DNA from: a virus
Direction: 5' to 3' (one strand)
IMG/VR virus record: IMGVR_UViG_3300020121_000067
Location: 1-56,400 of that record
Length of the DNA: 56,400 bases
The position numbers and the translations under genes were made by a program. Shown here in pieces: positions 46,497 to 55,554 of the stretch; within the stretch, counting starts at the first letter, position 1, and each line of letters opens with the position of its first letter. The notes under the pieces are model-generated. The model was not told the DNA's origin. It worked only from the letters and a program-made list of their open reading frames with translations, and made no database searches.

Positions 46497-49130
46497 CTAT
46501 CTCGCAAAACATCTCAAATATAAGATGTCGCTGGCCACCCACGCGGCAGCGACGAACGTGGAGTTGAAATTTCCGATTGTAGCGGTCGTGGTGGAGTCCG
46601 CTGTCTGTCGGCAGTAGTTCACCGTTGCCGAGAACGTGGTCTTGTCCTGGCAGGTGCAGTTCCATCCGTTCGTGGCCGTGGGTAGGCCTATGACTCCACT
46701 GGTGGCCGTGCCTCCCGTGCCTACGTTGATCTCGAATGCAGCTGTGCCGTTCGGCTGCACGATGGATGGTGTGGTGCCGAAGCCGGAGGAGATAGTGGGA
46801 GCCGCGTTAGACAGTAGAAGATTAGTTTCTGTGATGGTCGTTGCTTTAATACTATTAGGCGTAGTCGTCCCGATAGGCGGAGGACTGAGTAAATCCAAGT
46901 TTCGCACTACTGGAGAAAACGCTCCGTTGTTATAGGAACACTCCAACGCATGCGCCGTGGAATCTCCGTAGCATACATCTGTTGTTGCTCCCGCCGCTGG
47001 AGCCGTGGTCTCACCGAATACATGAAGCGATTCTTTTATGCCGCCAGCAAAACTACCCTGTGCTCCTGTGCCTACACCAAACAGTCCCGCCGATATGCGA
47101 GACAGGTTTGTATCTAACCCCGCAGCGCCGGGACTGACGTTTGAGGAGAATCCAAAGGAGTGTCCCGATCCCAGGCGAAAGTCGCTGGCGGTCAGGAATC
47201 CTTTAGTGGCATTGCCTACTGACCAAAGAATTCCACTGCCCGCCGCGAAGAACATTCCGGTTGTCGGATCGGATGCTTCACCATAACTTGTTGCGGATGT
47301 GCCTCCGTCCCCAGCCACGAATGATATAGACTTGCAAGGCAGTCCCGCGCTACAGATAAGCTGATTGGTTCCGGTTCCGCCATTAAGCACTGCCGCTCCA
47401 ACGGAGTTGGCATAGCTATTTCCGGTGACGGTGTAGTTGTTGGCCGTTCCTGCCGTAATCTCCACATTGGCCTTGGGCAGGTTGGCGGGTGCTCCATTTG
47501 ATATAGCGAATGTACTATTAAGAATAGAGAAGTTTCCGATATTGGCAGCGGCGAAGAAATCGCTGAATGTGTTGTTTGCAGCCTGACTATTATTGCCGAA
47601 ACGTGCACCGTTGATCGTAAGATGTCCGTTAGTGCTCAGGCCTGTCAGCCGCACTCCCTCATCCTGGTTCAGGTAAAACAGTCCTCCAGTCCAGGTAATG
47701 CGGGTGCCCGCGTTTACCAGCATTCCTATAAGCCCGGACTGTGCCGTGGCGTTGGAGAAGTCCACGCCCTGCACGGAGTCGATTACGATTGGGGTCTTGG
47801 TTACGCCGCCTTCGAAGGTTGAACTGTTGATCTTGATGTTTGATGGCGGGTTACCGGCGGCCACCTGCTCGAAATGTAGTTGTACTGAATCTGATCCTCC
47901 CCATGCGGCTTCTATATTGTCTAAGTGAATTGAATCGCTCCCGTCCTTCATACAGAAGAAAGCGTCACTGTAAGCGGGGCCGTTAGAGATGGATAGGATA
48001 TTAGTGAAACTATTTGACGCTACAGTCCCAGTTGGTACTCCGCCATTCGATATTCCGCAGTGAAAGGCCGCTCCCGAACCACCGCCCTGAAATATCATCT
48101 TGTCGAATAGGTTATCGCCTCCGGTAGAGATGGTGTCTAGATTGATACCGTCCCAGACCGGTTCGACCCAGATTTTCTCGAAAGTGTTATTGCCGCCCTG
48201 AACGTGAAGTCCTACTCCAGCACTGCGCACCACAGAAGATGTAACCTTGAACTGGCTGAAGTGATTAGCCGCTCCGGCAGCGGTTACTTTAATAATGTCG
48301 GCGGTTCCTGAGTTTGTACTGAAGATTGTGTCGTTCCAGCTCGCGCCTTCGATGGTGGAGCCATTGGCAGACCAATTCACGCAAGGGTTCTGAGTACATC
48401 CGACTGTGACATCACCGAGTAAATGGCGAACCTGATTAGTGCCTTCTGTCCACGTACCAGCACAAGCCTGTGCTCCAGTCAAGGCCAGAGCATTACAAAC
48501 TCCGCCTCCCGATGCCAGCAATGCGGTATCGCAAGCGGTCATCTTCGCGCAGAAATCCGCCCCGGCAATCTGATCGACAAATAAATATGAGGCCGTGTTC
48601 AATGTCGTGAGCGTGGTCAGGCCCGGAACTGAGAGCGTTGCTGGTACTAGATTAGGCGCGAAATCGTTAATGGTTAGCAGCGTCGTGTTAACGCTTGCAT
48701 TGCGGGAAAAGAACTTGCAGTTAAACCCTGTTCCGTCACCACAATAAAAAGCTAAGGCGGTAGGGAATGGGCCTTGCACTAGCCATCCGGGGGAACCCGC
48801 ACTGGCCGGCAATCCCGTGGTTCCTGTCGGGTTCAAGCTGGAGGTCACCGGATTGGGAATGTTAGAGTTCGGCAACACTCCCGTCACATCCGCAGCTAAA
48901 TTTACAGTGTTGCATGTCGGTGGCAGTCCATTGTTCAGCACGCGCACGAACTGGTTCACGCAGGTTCCAGTGCCAGAGATGGTGGCGGGGATGTTGGAAC
49001 CGGTGACTGTGCCGTTGGCGTTGATGTTCCCGTCCGCTTGAAGATTGTTGACGTGCGTGGTCTGCGCGGACGCTGTAGCCATCAGCACCAGCGCGAGGAT
49101 AATTCCAATAAGTCTGTTCATTCGTCTCAC
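46497..49130 (-). CDS. Beta-helix tailspike-like protein with signal peptide, 877 aa
   Basis: ATG at 49130. Residues 1-22 (RLIGIILALVLMATASAQ) form a clear Sec signal with an ASA-Q cleavage site. The repeats NLAADVTGVLPNSNIPNP and long stretches such as GVGLHVQGGNNTFEKIWVEP and INGARFGNNSQAANNTF suit a parallel beta-helix like phage tailspikes and pectate-lyase folds. A C-terminal domain ends LYLRCFAR. It is a likely receptor-binding or depolymerase protein. The signal is unusual for a phage tail protein. Confidence 0.8.
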   Translation of the reverse strand: MRRMNRLIGIILALVLMATASAQTTHVNNLQADGNINANGTVTGSNIPATISGTGTCVNQFVRVLNNGLPPTCNTVNLAADVTGVLPNSNIPNPVTSSLNPTGTTGLPASAGSPGWLVQGPFPTALAFYCGDGTGFNCKFFSRNASVNTTLLTINDFAPNLVPATLSVPGLTTLTTLNTASYLFVDQIAGADFCAKMTACDTALLASGGGVCNALALTGAQACAGTWTEGTNQVRHLLGDVTVGCTQNPCVNWSANGSTIEGASWNDTIFSTNSGTADIIKVTAAGAANHFSQFKVTSSVVRSAGVGLHVQGGNNTFEKIWVEPVWDGINLDTISTGGDNLFDKMIFQGGGSGAAFHCGISNGGVPTGTVASNSFTNILSISNGPAYSDAFFCMKDGSDSIHLDNIEAAWGGSDSVQLHFEQVAAGNPPSNIKINSSTFEGGVTKTPIVIDSVQGVDFSNATAQSGLIGMLVNAGTRITWTGGLFYLNQDEGVRLTGLSTNGHLTINGARFGNNSQAANNTFSDFFAAANIGNFSILNSTFAISNGAPANLPKANVEITAGTANNYTVTGNSYANSVGAAVLNGGTGTNQLICSAGLPCKSISFVAGDGGTSATSYGEASDPTTGMFFAAGSGILWSVGNATKGFLTASDFRLGSGHSFGFSSNVSPGAAGLDTNLSRISAGLFGVGTGAQGSFAGGIKESLHVFGETTAPAAGATTDVCYGDSTAHALECSYNNGAFSPVVRNLDLLSPPPIGTTTPNSIKATTITETNLLLSNAAPTISSGFGTTPSIVQPNGTAAFEINVGTGGTATSGVIGLPTATNGWNCTCQDKTTFSATVNYCRQTADSTTTATIGNFNSTFVAAAWVASDILYLRCFAR

Positions 49131-49807
49131 AATGCCTGCTGCGGCCCGGTGGCGATGAGGTTAGTCCCATCGAACACCCCGGCCTGCGTGTTGATCGTGT
49201 TGGCGGTTGTAATCAGGGGGGTGAATCCCTTGATGTTGGCGGGGTAGGCGAACGTGCGGCCTCCCACGGCGTCTTCGATCAGTTTCAGTATCACGGTCGC
49301 ACCTATTGGAATGCCGCTCAACACCGGAGCGGTCACGTTCCCCGTGAGTGTCATTTGAAAGGTGATGACCGGGACTTTGCTGTTCACTCCCGGCCCTGCA
49401 AGGGCGGGGGTAGCTGAGAAAGGGACGATGGTGAACACCGGCCCACCGCCGGAGGTGACGAGCGACGCCGCCGCCGCTTGCAGGGCCGCGCTAATATCCT
49501 GGTTGTTCCCGGTGATGGTGATGAGCGTGTTGAATGACACTGGCGGGATCGTGCTGCTGACTACATTGAAGCGCCATTGTGACGGCGTGGGGGTGATGGT
49601 GTCGTTCCCTGCGAGTGGCATCGACATCGCGCCGAAGGAATCCGTGAACCCTGGGACTACGATCTCAAACTGTCCTTGGGGGACGCCACCGCTGGTGTAC
49701 GGCCCCGCACCAGGAACAGCGTTCTGTCCCACGAACGAGGCTATGATCTGCGAGTTCACGTAAGGATTACCCGCTGGATCTCGAACTGTGGCCGTCACCA
49801 GAGTCAT
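49127..49807 (-). CDS. Tail or baseplate-like beta protein, 226 aa
   Basis: ATG at 49807 overlaps the TGA of the 101-aa gene; the longer frame upstream is a shadow. Beta-rich with fibre-type pattern (MTLVTATVRDPAGNPYVNSQ, TIPPVSFNTLITITGNNQDI). It ends four bases into the tailspike start. A fibre or tailspike adaptor role is likely from order. Confidence 0.7.
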   Translation of the reverse strand: MTLVTATVRDPAGNPYVNSQIIASFVGQNAVPGAGPYTSGGVPQGQFEIVVPGFTDSFGAMSMPLAGNDTITPTPSQWRFNVVSSTIPPVSFNTLITITGNNQDISAALQAAAASLVTSGGGPVFTIVPFSATPALAGPGVNSKVPVITFQMTLTGNVTAPVLSGIPIGATVILKLIEDAVGGRTFAYPANIKGFTPLITTANTINTQAGVFDGTNLIATGPQQAL

Positions 49808-50112
49808 CAGTAAACGCTCGCAGTGTAGGCCCCGCCCCCGGCGGCTGCCTGCTGGAATATGCCGTTCGACGCCGGCATGTCGAAGGTGATGACGGTGTTC
49901 ACCGCCGTGTTGGCGGGGATGATGCCGATGATCGTGCCGCTGGCTGCGGAGGCGTTGTCGAAGAACACGATGGCGTTGGCTCCGATTAGCGTGGTGACCA
50001 GCACCTTGCACAGCCGCGATTGCTGAGAGCGGAGGGCTATCCCTGCGACGGCCTGCGTGTTGGTGACCGCCACGGTGAGGTCTCCGCCTCCGGAATATTG
50101 ATGGACTGGCAT
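49807..50112 (-). CDS. Small virion protein, 101 aa
   Basis: ATG at 50112 (MPVHQYSGGGDLTVAVTNTQ). Beta-rich with Ala/Gly/Thr, similar in style to other structural proteins here. It follows the ejection-type gene by five bases and overlaps the next start. Unknown. Confidence 0.7.
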   Translation of the reverse strand: MPVHQYSGGGDLTVAVTNTQAVAGIALRSQQSRLCKVLVTTLIGANAIVFFDNASAASGTIIGIIPANTAVNTVITFDMPASNGIFQQAAAGGGAYTASVY

Positions 50113-50117
50113 GGGAT

Positions 50118-52262
50118 CTATTGCCCGCCTTTCTTAAGAGATTCAGTAATAGCTTCTAACTCGCTTGCCGATGAGTGTAGCGGTCGTCCTCTGGCATCAT
50201 TCACAACATAGTATGGGCGATTGAACCGGCGAATATCATGCACTATCCAGTTGCGTGGTAGTCGTGCCCGTGCGTCCTTAAGTGCTACTGGATCATCTGG
50301 TGGAGGTACTGAACGCTTAGTCTTGGCCAATGGCCCCGCTGTAGGCTTAGATTCTATAGCTGCGGCAGGTTTCTTCCCCGCACCGAATTTCAATTCCAGT
50401 GATTTCTGTATCGCACGAGACTGCTCGGCGGGAGTCAGTTCGTTGAACTTCCTCCCGGGGAATAGTTCCTCGGTTGCACGGGCGAGGTGGCTGGTGTCAG
50501 CCTTCGGCTTAGCTAGTTCTTTCAGCCTCGCAGCCTCGGGATCACCACCGGACTTCGCCGCAGCGTCCGCCTTCGCCTCGGCAGCGCGGATTCGTTCTGC
50601 CCACTCGGGGTGCTTCTTCCCCGCGACTGCGGCCTGGCGCCGGAGGGATTCCGTGCGCGCCTTGGCTTCGGCTACGCGATCCTTCACTCGGGCTGCGGTG
50701 TTGACATCACGCTCGGGAGTGGTGGCTGGAGGCTCACCGGATGCTCCACGGCGCAGGGACTCAATATCAGGTTCCACCTCAGGAGCACGTTTCGCCTTGG
50801 CCAGCAGGCCAAGTTGCCTGCGTGGGATTCGATGCCCGATGTCTTCCTTGAACGCCTTGCCCACCGCACGATTGGCCTGAGTCTCCGGGCCACGGCGCAG
50901 CACCTTCGGCAGCTTGAGGTAACCACGGATTCCGTGCTGCGACGCGACGCCGTGGATGTCCTCCCCGCCGGGACCGCCTTTGAACTTGGCCTGCGCGGCC
51001 TCTAGCTTCTCAGCGTGGCCCTTCTCCACCTTGCCAGTCGAGCGGTTGTACTCTCCTAGCGTGTCGCGGAGGTTAAGTATCTGCTCCTGACGCATGCGCA
51101 TGTCGCGGAGCCCTGATCCCGGATGCTTGGACTCAAGGTAATCCATGTACGTGTCGCGGAGCGACTTGCGCAGGATGTCATTGATGGCCACGCTCGCACG
51201 GGTCTTGGCCGTGGACAGCTCCAGAGATGTCTTCCCGCCGTGCGATCCCCAGAGTTTGTTCTGCTGCCGCATCTCCTTGCCAATGTCACGCAGGCTCCAC
51301 GGCTTGCGGTAGTTCGTGGCCTCAGCGCGCATCTCAGCAGCCTCGGCAGCGGCGGAGGGGGGCAGCTCCTTCGCAGCGGCTTTGAGTGCGTCGGCGGCTT
51401 TCGAGGGGACGATCTTATCCCCTGCGAATGGTTGCTCAGCCAGTGCGGTCTGCGTGTTGAACCGCTCGTTCGTGGCCTCGACCGCCTTCGCGAGGTCGCT
51501 AACCGTTTTCAGTGGCATCTTGCGCGCGCTGACCGTTTCCATGATGTCCGGGATGGTCATGCGGAAGGCGTTCGGCGTTCCGGGAGTGGAGCCGCTGGCA
51601 TAGGTGGCCTTGGCGATGCGGGATTCCATCTCCGATTTGGCGGAGCGCAGGCGACCGGACTTGCCGAGGGCGACGGAGCCAGCCACACCGGATAGGGAGG
51701 ATAGAATACGCTCCAGCCTGTCAGCGTCGCTCTCCCCCGGCTGTGGGGTGAACAATTCCTTCCCTGATTTCACCGCCCCGTAGGCCCCGATGATAGGTCT
51801 CGCCTGCGGGATCAGCGACGCTGCTCCGAGCGCGGCGGACTTACCTCCGAGGGCTCCACGGGTGTACTTCGCCACGTCGGCCATCACCAGCGGAGCATAT
51901 TGCCGCGTCGTGCGGAAGAACGGCGACCGAGATGGATTGTTCTCGTCCTCGCGCTGGCGGGTCGCGGCGGTATTTCGCATGGAGCGTTCGAGGTCTTCGA
52001 GCAGCGTGGTCTTGTTCTGATACTGCGGCCCACGACCGAGGATGAAGTTGCCCACCTTGGAGATTCCCTCGAAGCGTGTGCCTCGGGTGGGATCAGGCGG
52101 GGTAGCTACTGGCTTGGTTTGCGCAGATGGAGCGGTGATCCCCAGCCGCTCGCGCACTTGGCGCTGCAACTCCGCCGGCGCGGACTGGAACTCCGGCGAG
52201 GCGAGGATCTTCACTATGTCCTGGTTGCCGTACTGCGAGGATTCCTGACCCTGCGGAGGCAT
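50118..52262 (-). CDS. Ejection-type internal virion protein, 714 aa
   Basis: ATG at 52262 overlaps the TAA of the previous gene (TAATG). Helical and basic with long charged stretches (LLEDLERSMRNTAATRQRED, EAAQAKFKGGPG) and Ala/Pro-rich tail. Position after two further ejection-like genes, and the lack of tape measure, suit a podovirus internal protein that enters the host with DNA. No transglycosylase motif was seen. Confidence 0.7.
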   Translation of the reverse strand: MPPQGQESSQYGNQDIVKILASPEFQSAPAELQRQVRERLGITAPSAQTKPVATPPDPTRGTRFEGISKVGNFILGRGPQYQNKTTLLEDLERSMRNTAATRQREDENNPSRSPFFRTTRQYAPLVMADVAKYTRGALGGKSAALGAASLIPQARPIIGAYGAVKSGKELFTPQPGESDADRLERILSSLSGVAGSVALGKSGRLRSAKSEMESRIAKATYASGSTPGTPNAFRMTIPDIMETVSARKMPLKTVSDLAKAVEATNERFNTQTALAEQPFAGDKIVPSKAADALKAAAKELPPSAAAEAAEMRAEATNYRKPWSLRDIGKEMRQQNKLWGSHGGKTSLELSTAKTRASVAINDILRKSLRDTYMDYLESKHPGSGLRDMRMRQEQILNLRDTLGEYNRSTGKVEKGHAEKLEAAQAKFKGGPGGEDIHGVASQHGIRGYLKLPKVLRRGPETQANRAVGKAFKEDIGHRIPRRQLGLLAKAKRAPEVEPDIESLRRGASGEPPATTPERDVNTAARVKDRVAEAKARTESLRRQAAVAGKKHPEWAERIRAAEAKADAAAKSGGDPEAARLKELAKPKADTSHLARATEELFPGRKFNELTPAEQSRAIQKSLELKFGAGKKPAAAIESKPTAGPLAKTKRSVPPPDDPVALKDARARLPRNWIVHDIRRFNRPYYVVNDARGRPLHSSASELEAITESLKKGGQ

Positions 52263-53584
52263 TACTTGCCTCCCTTGAGGATTCGGTCGATGAGCGATTG
52301 TGCGGGATCGGCCGTGTTCCCCGAATCGGTGAACGTCCCCTTCTGCATGGCGACGTTGATCTCATCCATCAGGCGTTGCAACCGCTCGCGAGCGTCCTTG
52401 GAATCTCGCGTGTTCGTGGGATTCGGCAGCTCGGCCTTCAGGCGTTCAATCGTGGCCTCGGTGGCACGACCCGAGCGCACCAACTGCGCCATGCCGGAGA
52501 TGGTCCCCACCAGCTGGTTATACGTCTGGAGGAACTTCTTCTGTGAGTCGGTCATGCCGGACGCGGCGCCGAGGGTGAACAGCCTGCCGATGAAGCCTTC
52601 CTTGTCGGGACTCTGAGCGATCTGCTGGAGGCGGAGGCGCGACATCCCCCCCTCGTCTAGTGCCTTCATGGAATCGTCATTCATCGCCCGCTGGATGAAG
52701 GTTGAGGTCTCACGCAACATGACCTGCTCCCGCGGAGTGAACTTCCCCTGCTCCCAGCCGTAGCGGCGGGCGAGCTGCGACGCTACGGGGATAAGCTTGG
52801 AGTACTTCACCTTGTCCATGTCTTTGCCGTCGAGGAGTTCGTTGGCGGTTTCGCGGACGTAGGGATTCACGGAGGCTGAGGGTGGAATGTGGCCGTCTGC
52901 ATCGAGGGGCAACGTCCCAGCTGTCTTGGATGTATCTGACTTCTTTGCCAATGGCCCAGCCCCGCGACGCTTTCCCGCCAGTTGAGGGCGTGCGGCGGCT
53001 CCTGAGGGTGCGGCGGTAAGAGTTGCCAGAGGGCCTGCTGGGGAGGCTGTAGCGACTGAAGACGTGGCTGCTGGCTTGGCCTTGCTGCCGCCCCCGCCCG
53101 GAGGCCCGATAATCGGCTTCCGACGGGTCACCGTGGTCAATCCTGTCAGCGGGTCGGTGGTGTCGGTCTCGCTCTCGATCAGCCCCCGCTGCGGTGGCGC
53201 ATCCAGCTGCCGTGAATATTCATTACCCGATAGCGGATCGTAGCTGACGTAGCTCCACCCGGTCTTGGAGTTCTTGTCCTGCTCCAGCTTGGTGACTACC
53301 TTCCCGGCGATTTCCTTGGGTGCGACGCTGAAGTACCGCTGCTTCTCCACGTCGGTGAGCTTGCGTCCAATGGCCGCTTCCACATCCGCGATCTGCTTGG
53401 CCTGTGGGTTCCCCTCGGCCAGTCGCATGATCTGGCGGAGGTGATCACGCTGGAGTGCTGCGGACTCAAGCTGGGAATACACCTGTTTCTTCTTGAGGTC
53501 TTCCTCCGCCCGTTCCTGCTTGGCCTTGGCGAAGGACTGCCCCACGTCCCCGAGCGTCTGGAGCAGGGATGCGAGGGTGGCCAT
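52262..53584 (-). CDS. Internal virion protein, 440 aa
   Basis: ATG at 53584. Helical front (LQTLGDVGQSFAKAKQERAE), Ala/Pro/Thr-rich linker and helical C-terminus (EGGMSRLRLQQIAQS, RDSKDARERLQRLMDEINVA). It belongs to the ejection cluster with 53588-54190 and 50118-52262. Assigned by order and style. Confidence 0.7.
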   Translation of the reverse strand: MATLASLLQTLGDVGQSFAKAKQERAEEDLKKKQVYSQLESAALQRDHLRQIMRLAEGNPQAKQIADVEAAIGRKLTDVEKQRYFSVAPKEIAGKVVTKLEQDKNSKTGWSYVSYDPLSGNEYSRQLDAPPQRGLIESETDTTDPLTGLTTVTRRKPIIGPPGGGGSKAKPAATSSVATASPAGPLATLTAAPSGAAARPQLAGKRRGAGPLAKKSDTSKTAGTLPLDADGHIPPSASVNPYVRETANELLDGKDMDKVKYSKLIPVASQLARRYGWEQGKFTPREQVMLRETSTFIQRAMNDDSMKALDEGGMSRLRLQQIAQSPDKEGFIGRLFTLGAASGMTDSQKKFLQTYNQLVGTISGMAQLVRSGRATEATIERLKAELPNPTNTRDSKDARERLQRLMDEINVAMQKGTFTDSGNTADPAQSLIDRILKGGK

Positions 53585-53587
53585 GGG

Positions 53588-54190
53588 CTAGGCCCCCGCG
53601 AACATGGAGAGTAGTGAGCCGATGTCCATACCGGAGTCACCGCCGGGGACTTCGAGCGGTGGTACGGAAGCGTCCGTGCCTGCGGTGATTCCAGAGGTGT
53701 CGATCTGCGATGCGCCTTGGCCGATCATCACAGGATCCGGAGAGCTCTTGCCTCCTAGGAGGTTCTTGATAATTGCAGAGATGTCCAGCGGCTGCGGAGC
53801 GGTGCCACCGAAGTCAGGGGTGCCAGATGGAATCCCCAGCGACGCCATGGCTTCGTTGATCGCCATCTGCTGCTGGTTCTGTTGCAACGGCCCGAGAGCC
53901 TGCGCCTCGATCTCCGCCATGATCTGTGGTGAGGTCGATAGTCCGCGCTCCGCGCCGAACGCCTGTACCTGGTTGTTCACTCCAGACACCAGTCCTTGGT
54001 CGAGAGGTTTCTGGAATCCAGATACGTACTGCGACATCTTCGCGGGGTTCGTAGACAGCGAGCGCAGGAATTTCTGATAGTTGATCTGATCGGTGAGGTA
54101 TTTATTCTTCTGCCGGTTGCCGAGGAAGCTGGAGATCGCGGAACCCGCTCCGCCGACCAGGCCGCCGATCTTAGAGAACACCTGAGACAT
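53588..54190 (-). CDS. Internal virion protein, 200 aa
   Basis: ATG at 54190, overlapping the previous TGA. Gly/Ser/Ala-rich hydrophobic start (FSKIGGLVGGAGSAISSFLG) and Gln-rich middle (LGPLQQNQQQMAINEAMASL), typical of short-tailed phage ejection proteins. Ends DIGSLLSMFAGA. Role inferred from that style and order. Confidence 0.7.
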   Translation of the reverse strand: MSQVFSKIGGLVGGAGSAISSFLGNRQKNKYLTDQINYQKFLRSLSTNPAKMSQYVSGFQKPLDQGLVSGVNNQVQAFGAERGLSTSPQIMAEIEAQALGPLQQNQQQMAINEAMASLGIPSGTPDFGGTAPQPLDISAIIKNLLGGKSSPDPVMIGQGASQIDTSGITAGTDASVPPLEVPGGDSGMDIGSLLSMFAGA

Positions 54191-54543
54191 CAGCTGCCTC
54201 CTGACATGGCTAGTCCCGGCTGCTGCTGGTCTCCGAATCCGAGTGCACGCATGGCCTCTTGAATGTTCCCCGGCTCCCCAGCGATGGATTGTGTCAGGGA
54301 TGCAAACGGCATGTCGGTCAGTGATCCGCCGGTCTGGGCCTGTGCGTCTGGAGCTGCGCGCCGGAGGGCTGCGGTCTTGGTCGCCGCGTCGAGCTTGGCC
54401 TGCTTATCAGCGTCAGCCTTGGCCTGCTGCTGCGCGGCAGCATTAGGATCAGTAGAGGAACCTCCTCCGCTGCCTCCGCCAAATAAATGCGGCCCAACGG
54501 TAGACAATAGAGTACCGACTATAAGTGGAATAGCTACTGGCAT
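54190..54543 (-). CDS. Small internal virion-like protein, 117 aa
   Basis: ATG at 54543. MPVAIPLIVGTLLSTVGPHL is hydrophobic, followed by GGGSGGGSS and a charged helical stretch (AQQQAKADADKQAKLDAATK). It resembles small membrane-active virion proteins encoded near ejection proteins. Function unknown. Confidence 0.65.
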   Translation of the reverse strand: MPVAIPLIVGTLLSTVGPHLFGGGSGGGSSTDPNAAAQQQAKADADKQAKLDAATKTAALRRAAPDAQAQTGGSLTDMPFASLTQSIAGEPGNIQEAMRALGFGDQQQPGLAMSGGS

Positions 54544-54546
54544 TAT

Positions 54547-54951
54547 TTAGAACTTTCCAAATTCCCACGCCCCGGACACTGGCAGGAGGTCGCCCCGGCT
54601 GCGCTGCACGATCCTCATGAGCTTGGTCTCAGCAGCGGCTGAGTCCGAGAGGAAGGTAAGGTAGCCCAAGAGACCGCGACGCCTCGCGTCCGAGAAGGCA
54701 CGGCGCAAGAGTAGCATGGAGGTCAGGGGCGGGGCGCTGGGAACGACAGAGATGCGGATCAGCAGCAGCATGGATTGCAGCTCCCCGGCGATGAGCACGC
54801 CGATGATCTGGGCGTCGCGGATGGCTACCCACGTGTGCGATGGATCGAGAGGGAGTTGTTCCGGCCAGAAGGAAGATTCGCCGTCGCGGAGGGAGTCGTA
54901 GGGGATTACATCCGTGTCGCGGAGGAGACGTACCTGCATGAGTGGCAGCAT
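54547..54951 (-). CDS. GNAT-fold acetyltransferase-like protein
   Basis: Encodes 134 residues from ATG at 54951 (or ATG 54939). WVAIRDAQIIGVLIAGELQS and RRAFSDARRRGLLGYLTFLS fit the strand-helix order of GNAT proteins, with the R/Q-x-x-G-x-G/A site in poor form. GNAT-like proteins are known in podovirus ejection clusters. A GAAA hairpin (54960-54977) precedes it. Catalytic use is unproven. Confidence 0.6.
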   Translation of the reverse strand: MLPLMQVRLLRDTDVIPYDSLRDGESSFWPEQLPLDPSHTWVAIRDAQIIGVLIAGELQSMLLLIRISVVPSAPPLTSMLLLRRAFSDARRRGLLGYLTFLSDSAAAETKLMRIVQRSRGDLLPVSGAWEFGKF

Positions 54952-54959
54952 AGCACGCG

Positions 54960-54977
54960 GGGGAGGTTTCCCTCCCC
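54960..54977 (-). promoter_or_regulatory. GNRA hairpin before the GNAT-like gene
   Basis: On the minus strand GGGGAGG, loop GAAA, CCTCCCC: a perfect 7-bp stem with a GNRA tetraloop, eight bases before ATG 54951. It may hide or control the ribosome site, or mark an RNA processing point. Confidence 0.45.
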
Positions 54978-55008
54978 TATTATCTGCTCAACAGGCCAGC
55001 ACCGTGTC

Positions 55009-55551
55009 CTAGCTAATCGACGTGCTCGGATTCGCAGCCGTCACCGTCGTGGTGGCTCCCACCACCGGTGCGGTGATTGAGCAGGCCAGCACCACGTCGG
55101 GGATGGTGTCCCCGCCGGAGTCTCGCGTGCTGATGGTCAGGTTCGCGGTGCCAAGGGAATACGTCACCGAGGATGAACTGCCAGAGGTGGAACCCACAGC
55201 CACTGCCGGCCCGTCGGAGGCCACGGTGTAGGTGCAGCGGGAAGTGATGTCCACCGGCGGGGTGGAGCTGTCAAACGTCTGGAACGTCAGCGTATCGGTT
55301 CCAGGGATGGATTTCAGGGAAGTTTGCGGCATATTGATTGCTCCTGTGTCGGAAAAGATTATGGTGCTGGCCCGGCCACGCGGATGCGATGTCAGGATGC
55401 GGAATATCTGCTCCACACGACAGGCCAGCCTGCGCAGCTCGTGCCGGATTTCTTCAATCTCGGATGGTTTGTGATTTCTGTGTCTTGTCACGAAGGGATT
55501 GTACGACAGGATACGTTGGAATAGATGTCTTATTTTGGACATGATGCTCAT
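55009..55551 (-). CDS. Virion protein with two possible starts, 180 or 107 aa
   Basis: The frame opens at ATG 55551, four bases after the hub gene stop. It first gives a basic helical segment (EIEEIRHELRRLACRVEQIF), then from ATG 55332 a beta domain (MPQTSLKSIPGTDTLTFQTF to the end). The second ATG has AGGAGCAATCAAT before it, a better ribosome site. Either one 180-residue protein or two nested products are made. It lies in the tail cluster; function unknown. Confidence 0.65.
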   Translation of the reverse strand: MSIMSKIRHLFQRILSYNPFVTRHRNHKPSEIEEIRHELRRLACRVEQIFRILTSHPRGRASTIIFSDTGAINMPQTSLKSIPGTDTLTFQTFDSSTPPVDITSRCTYTVASDGPAVAVGSTSGSSSSVTYSLGTANLTISTRDSGGDTIPDVVLACSITAPVVGATTTVTAANPSTSIS

Positions 55552-55554
55552 ACA

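Noticed and set aside
46186-46665. 159-codon minus-strand frame
   Set aside because: It overlaps the tailspike end, the 56-aa membrane protein and the 293-aa gene in a wrong frame and is Arg/His-rich.
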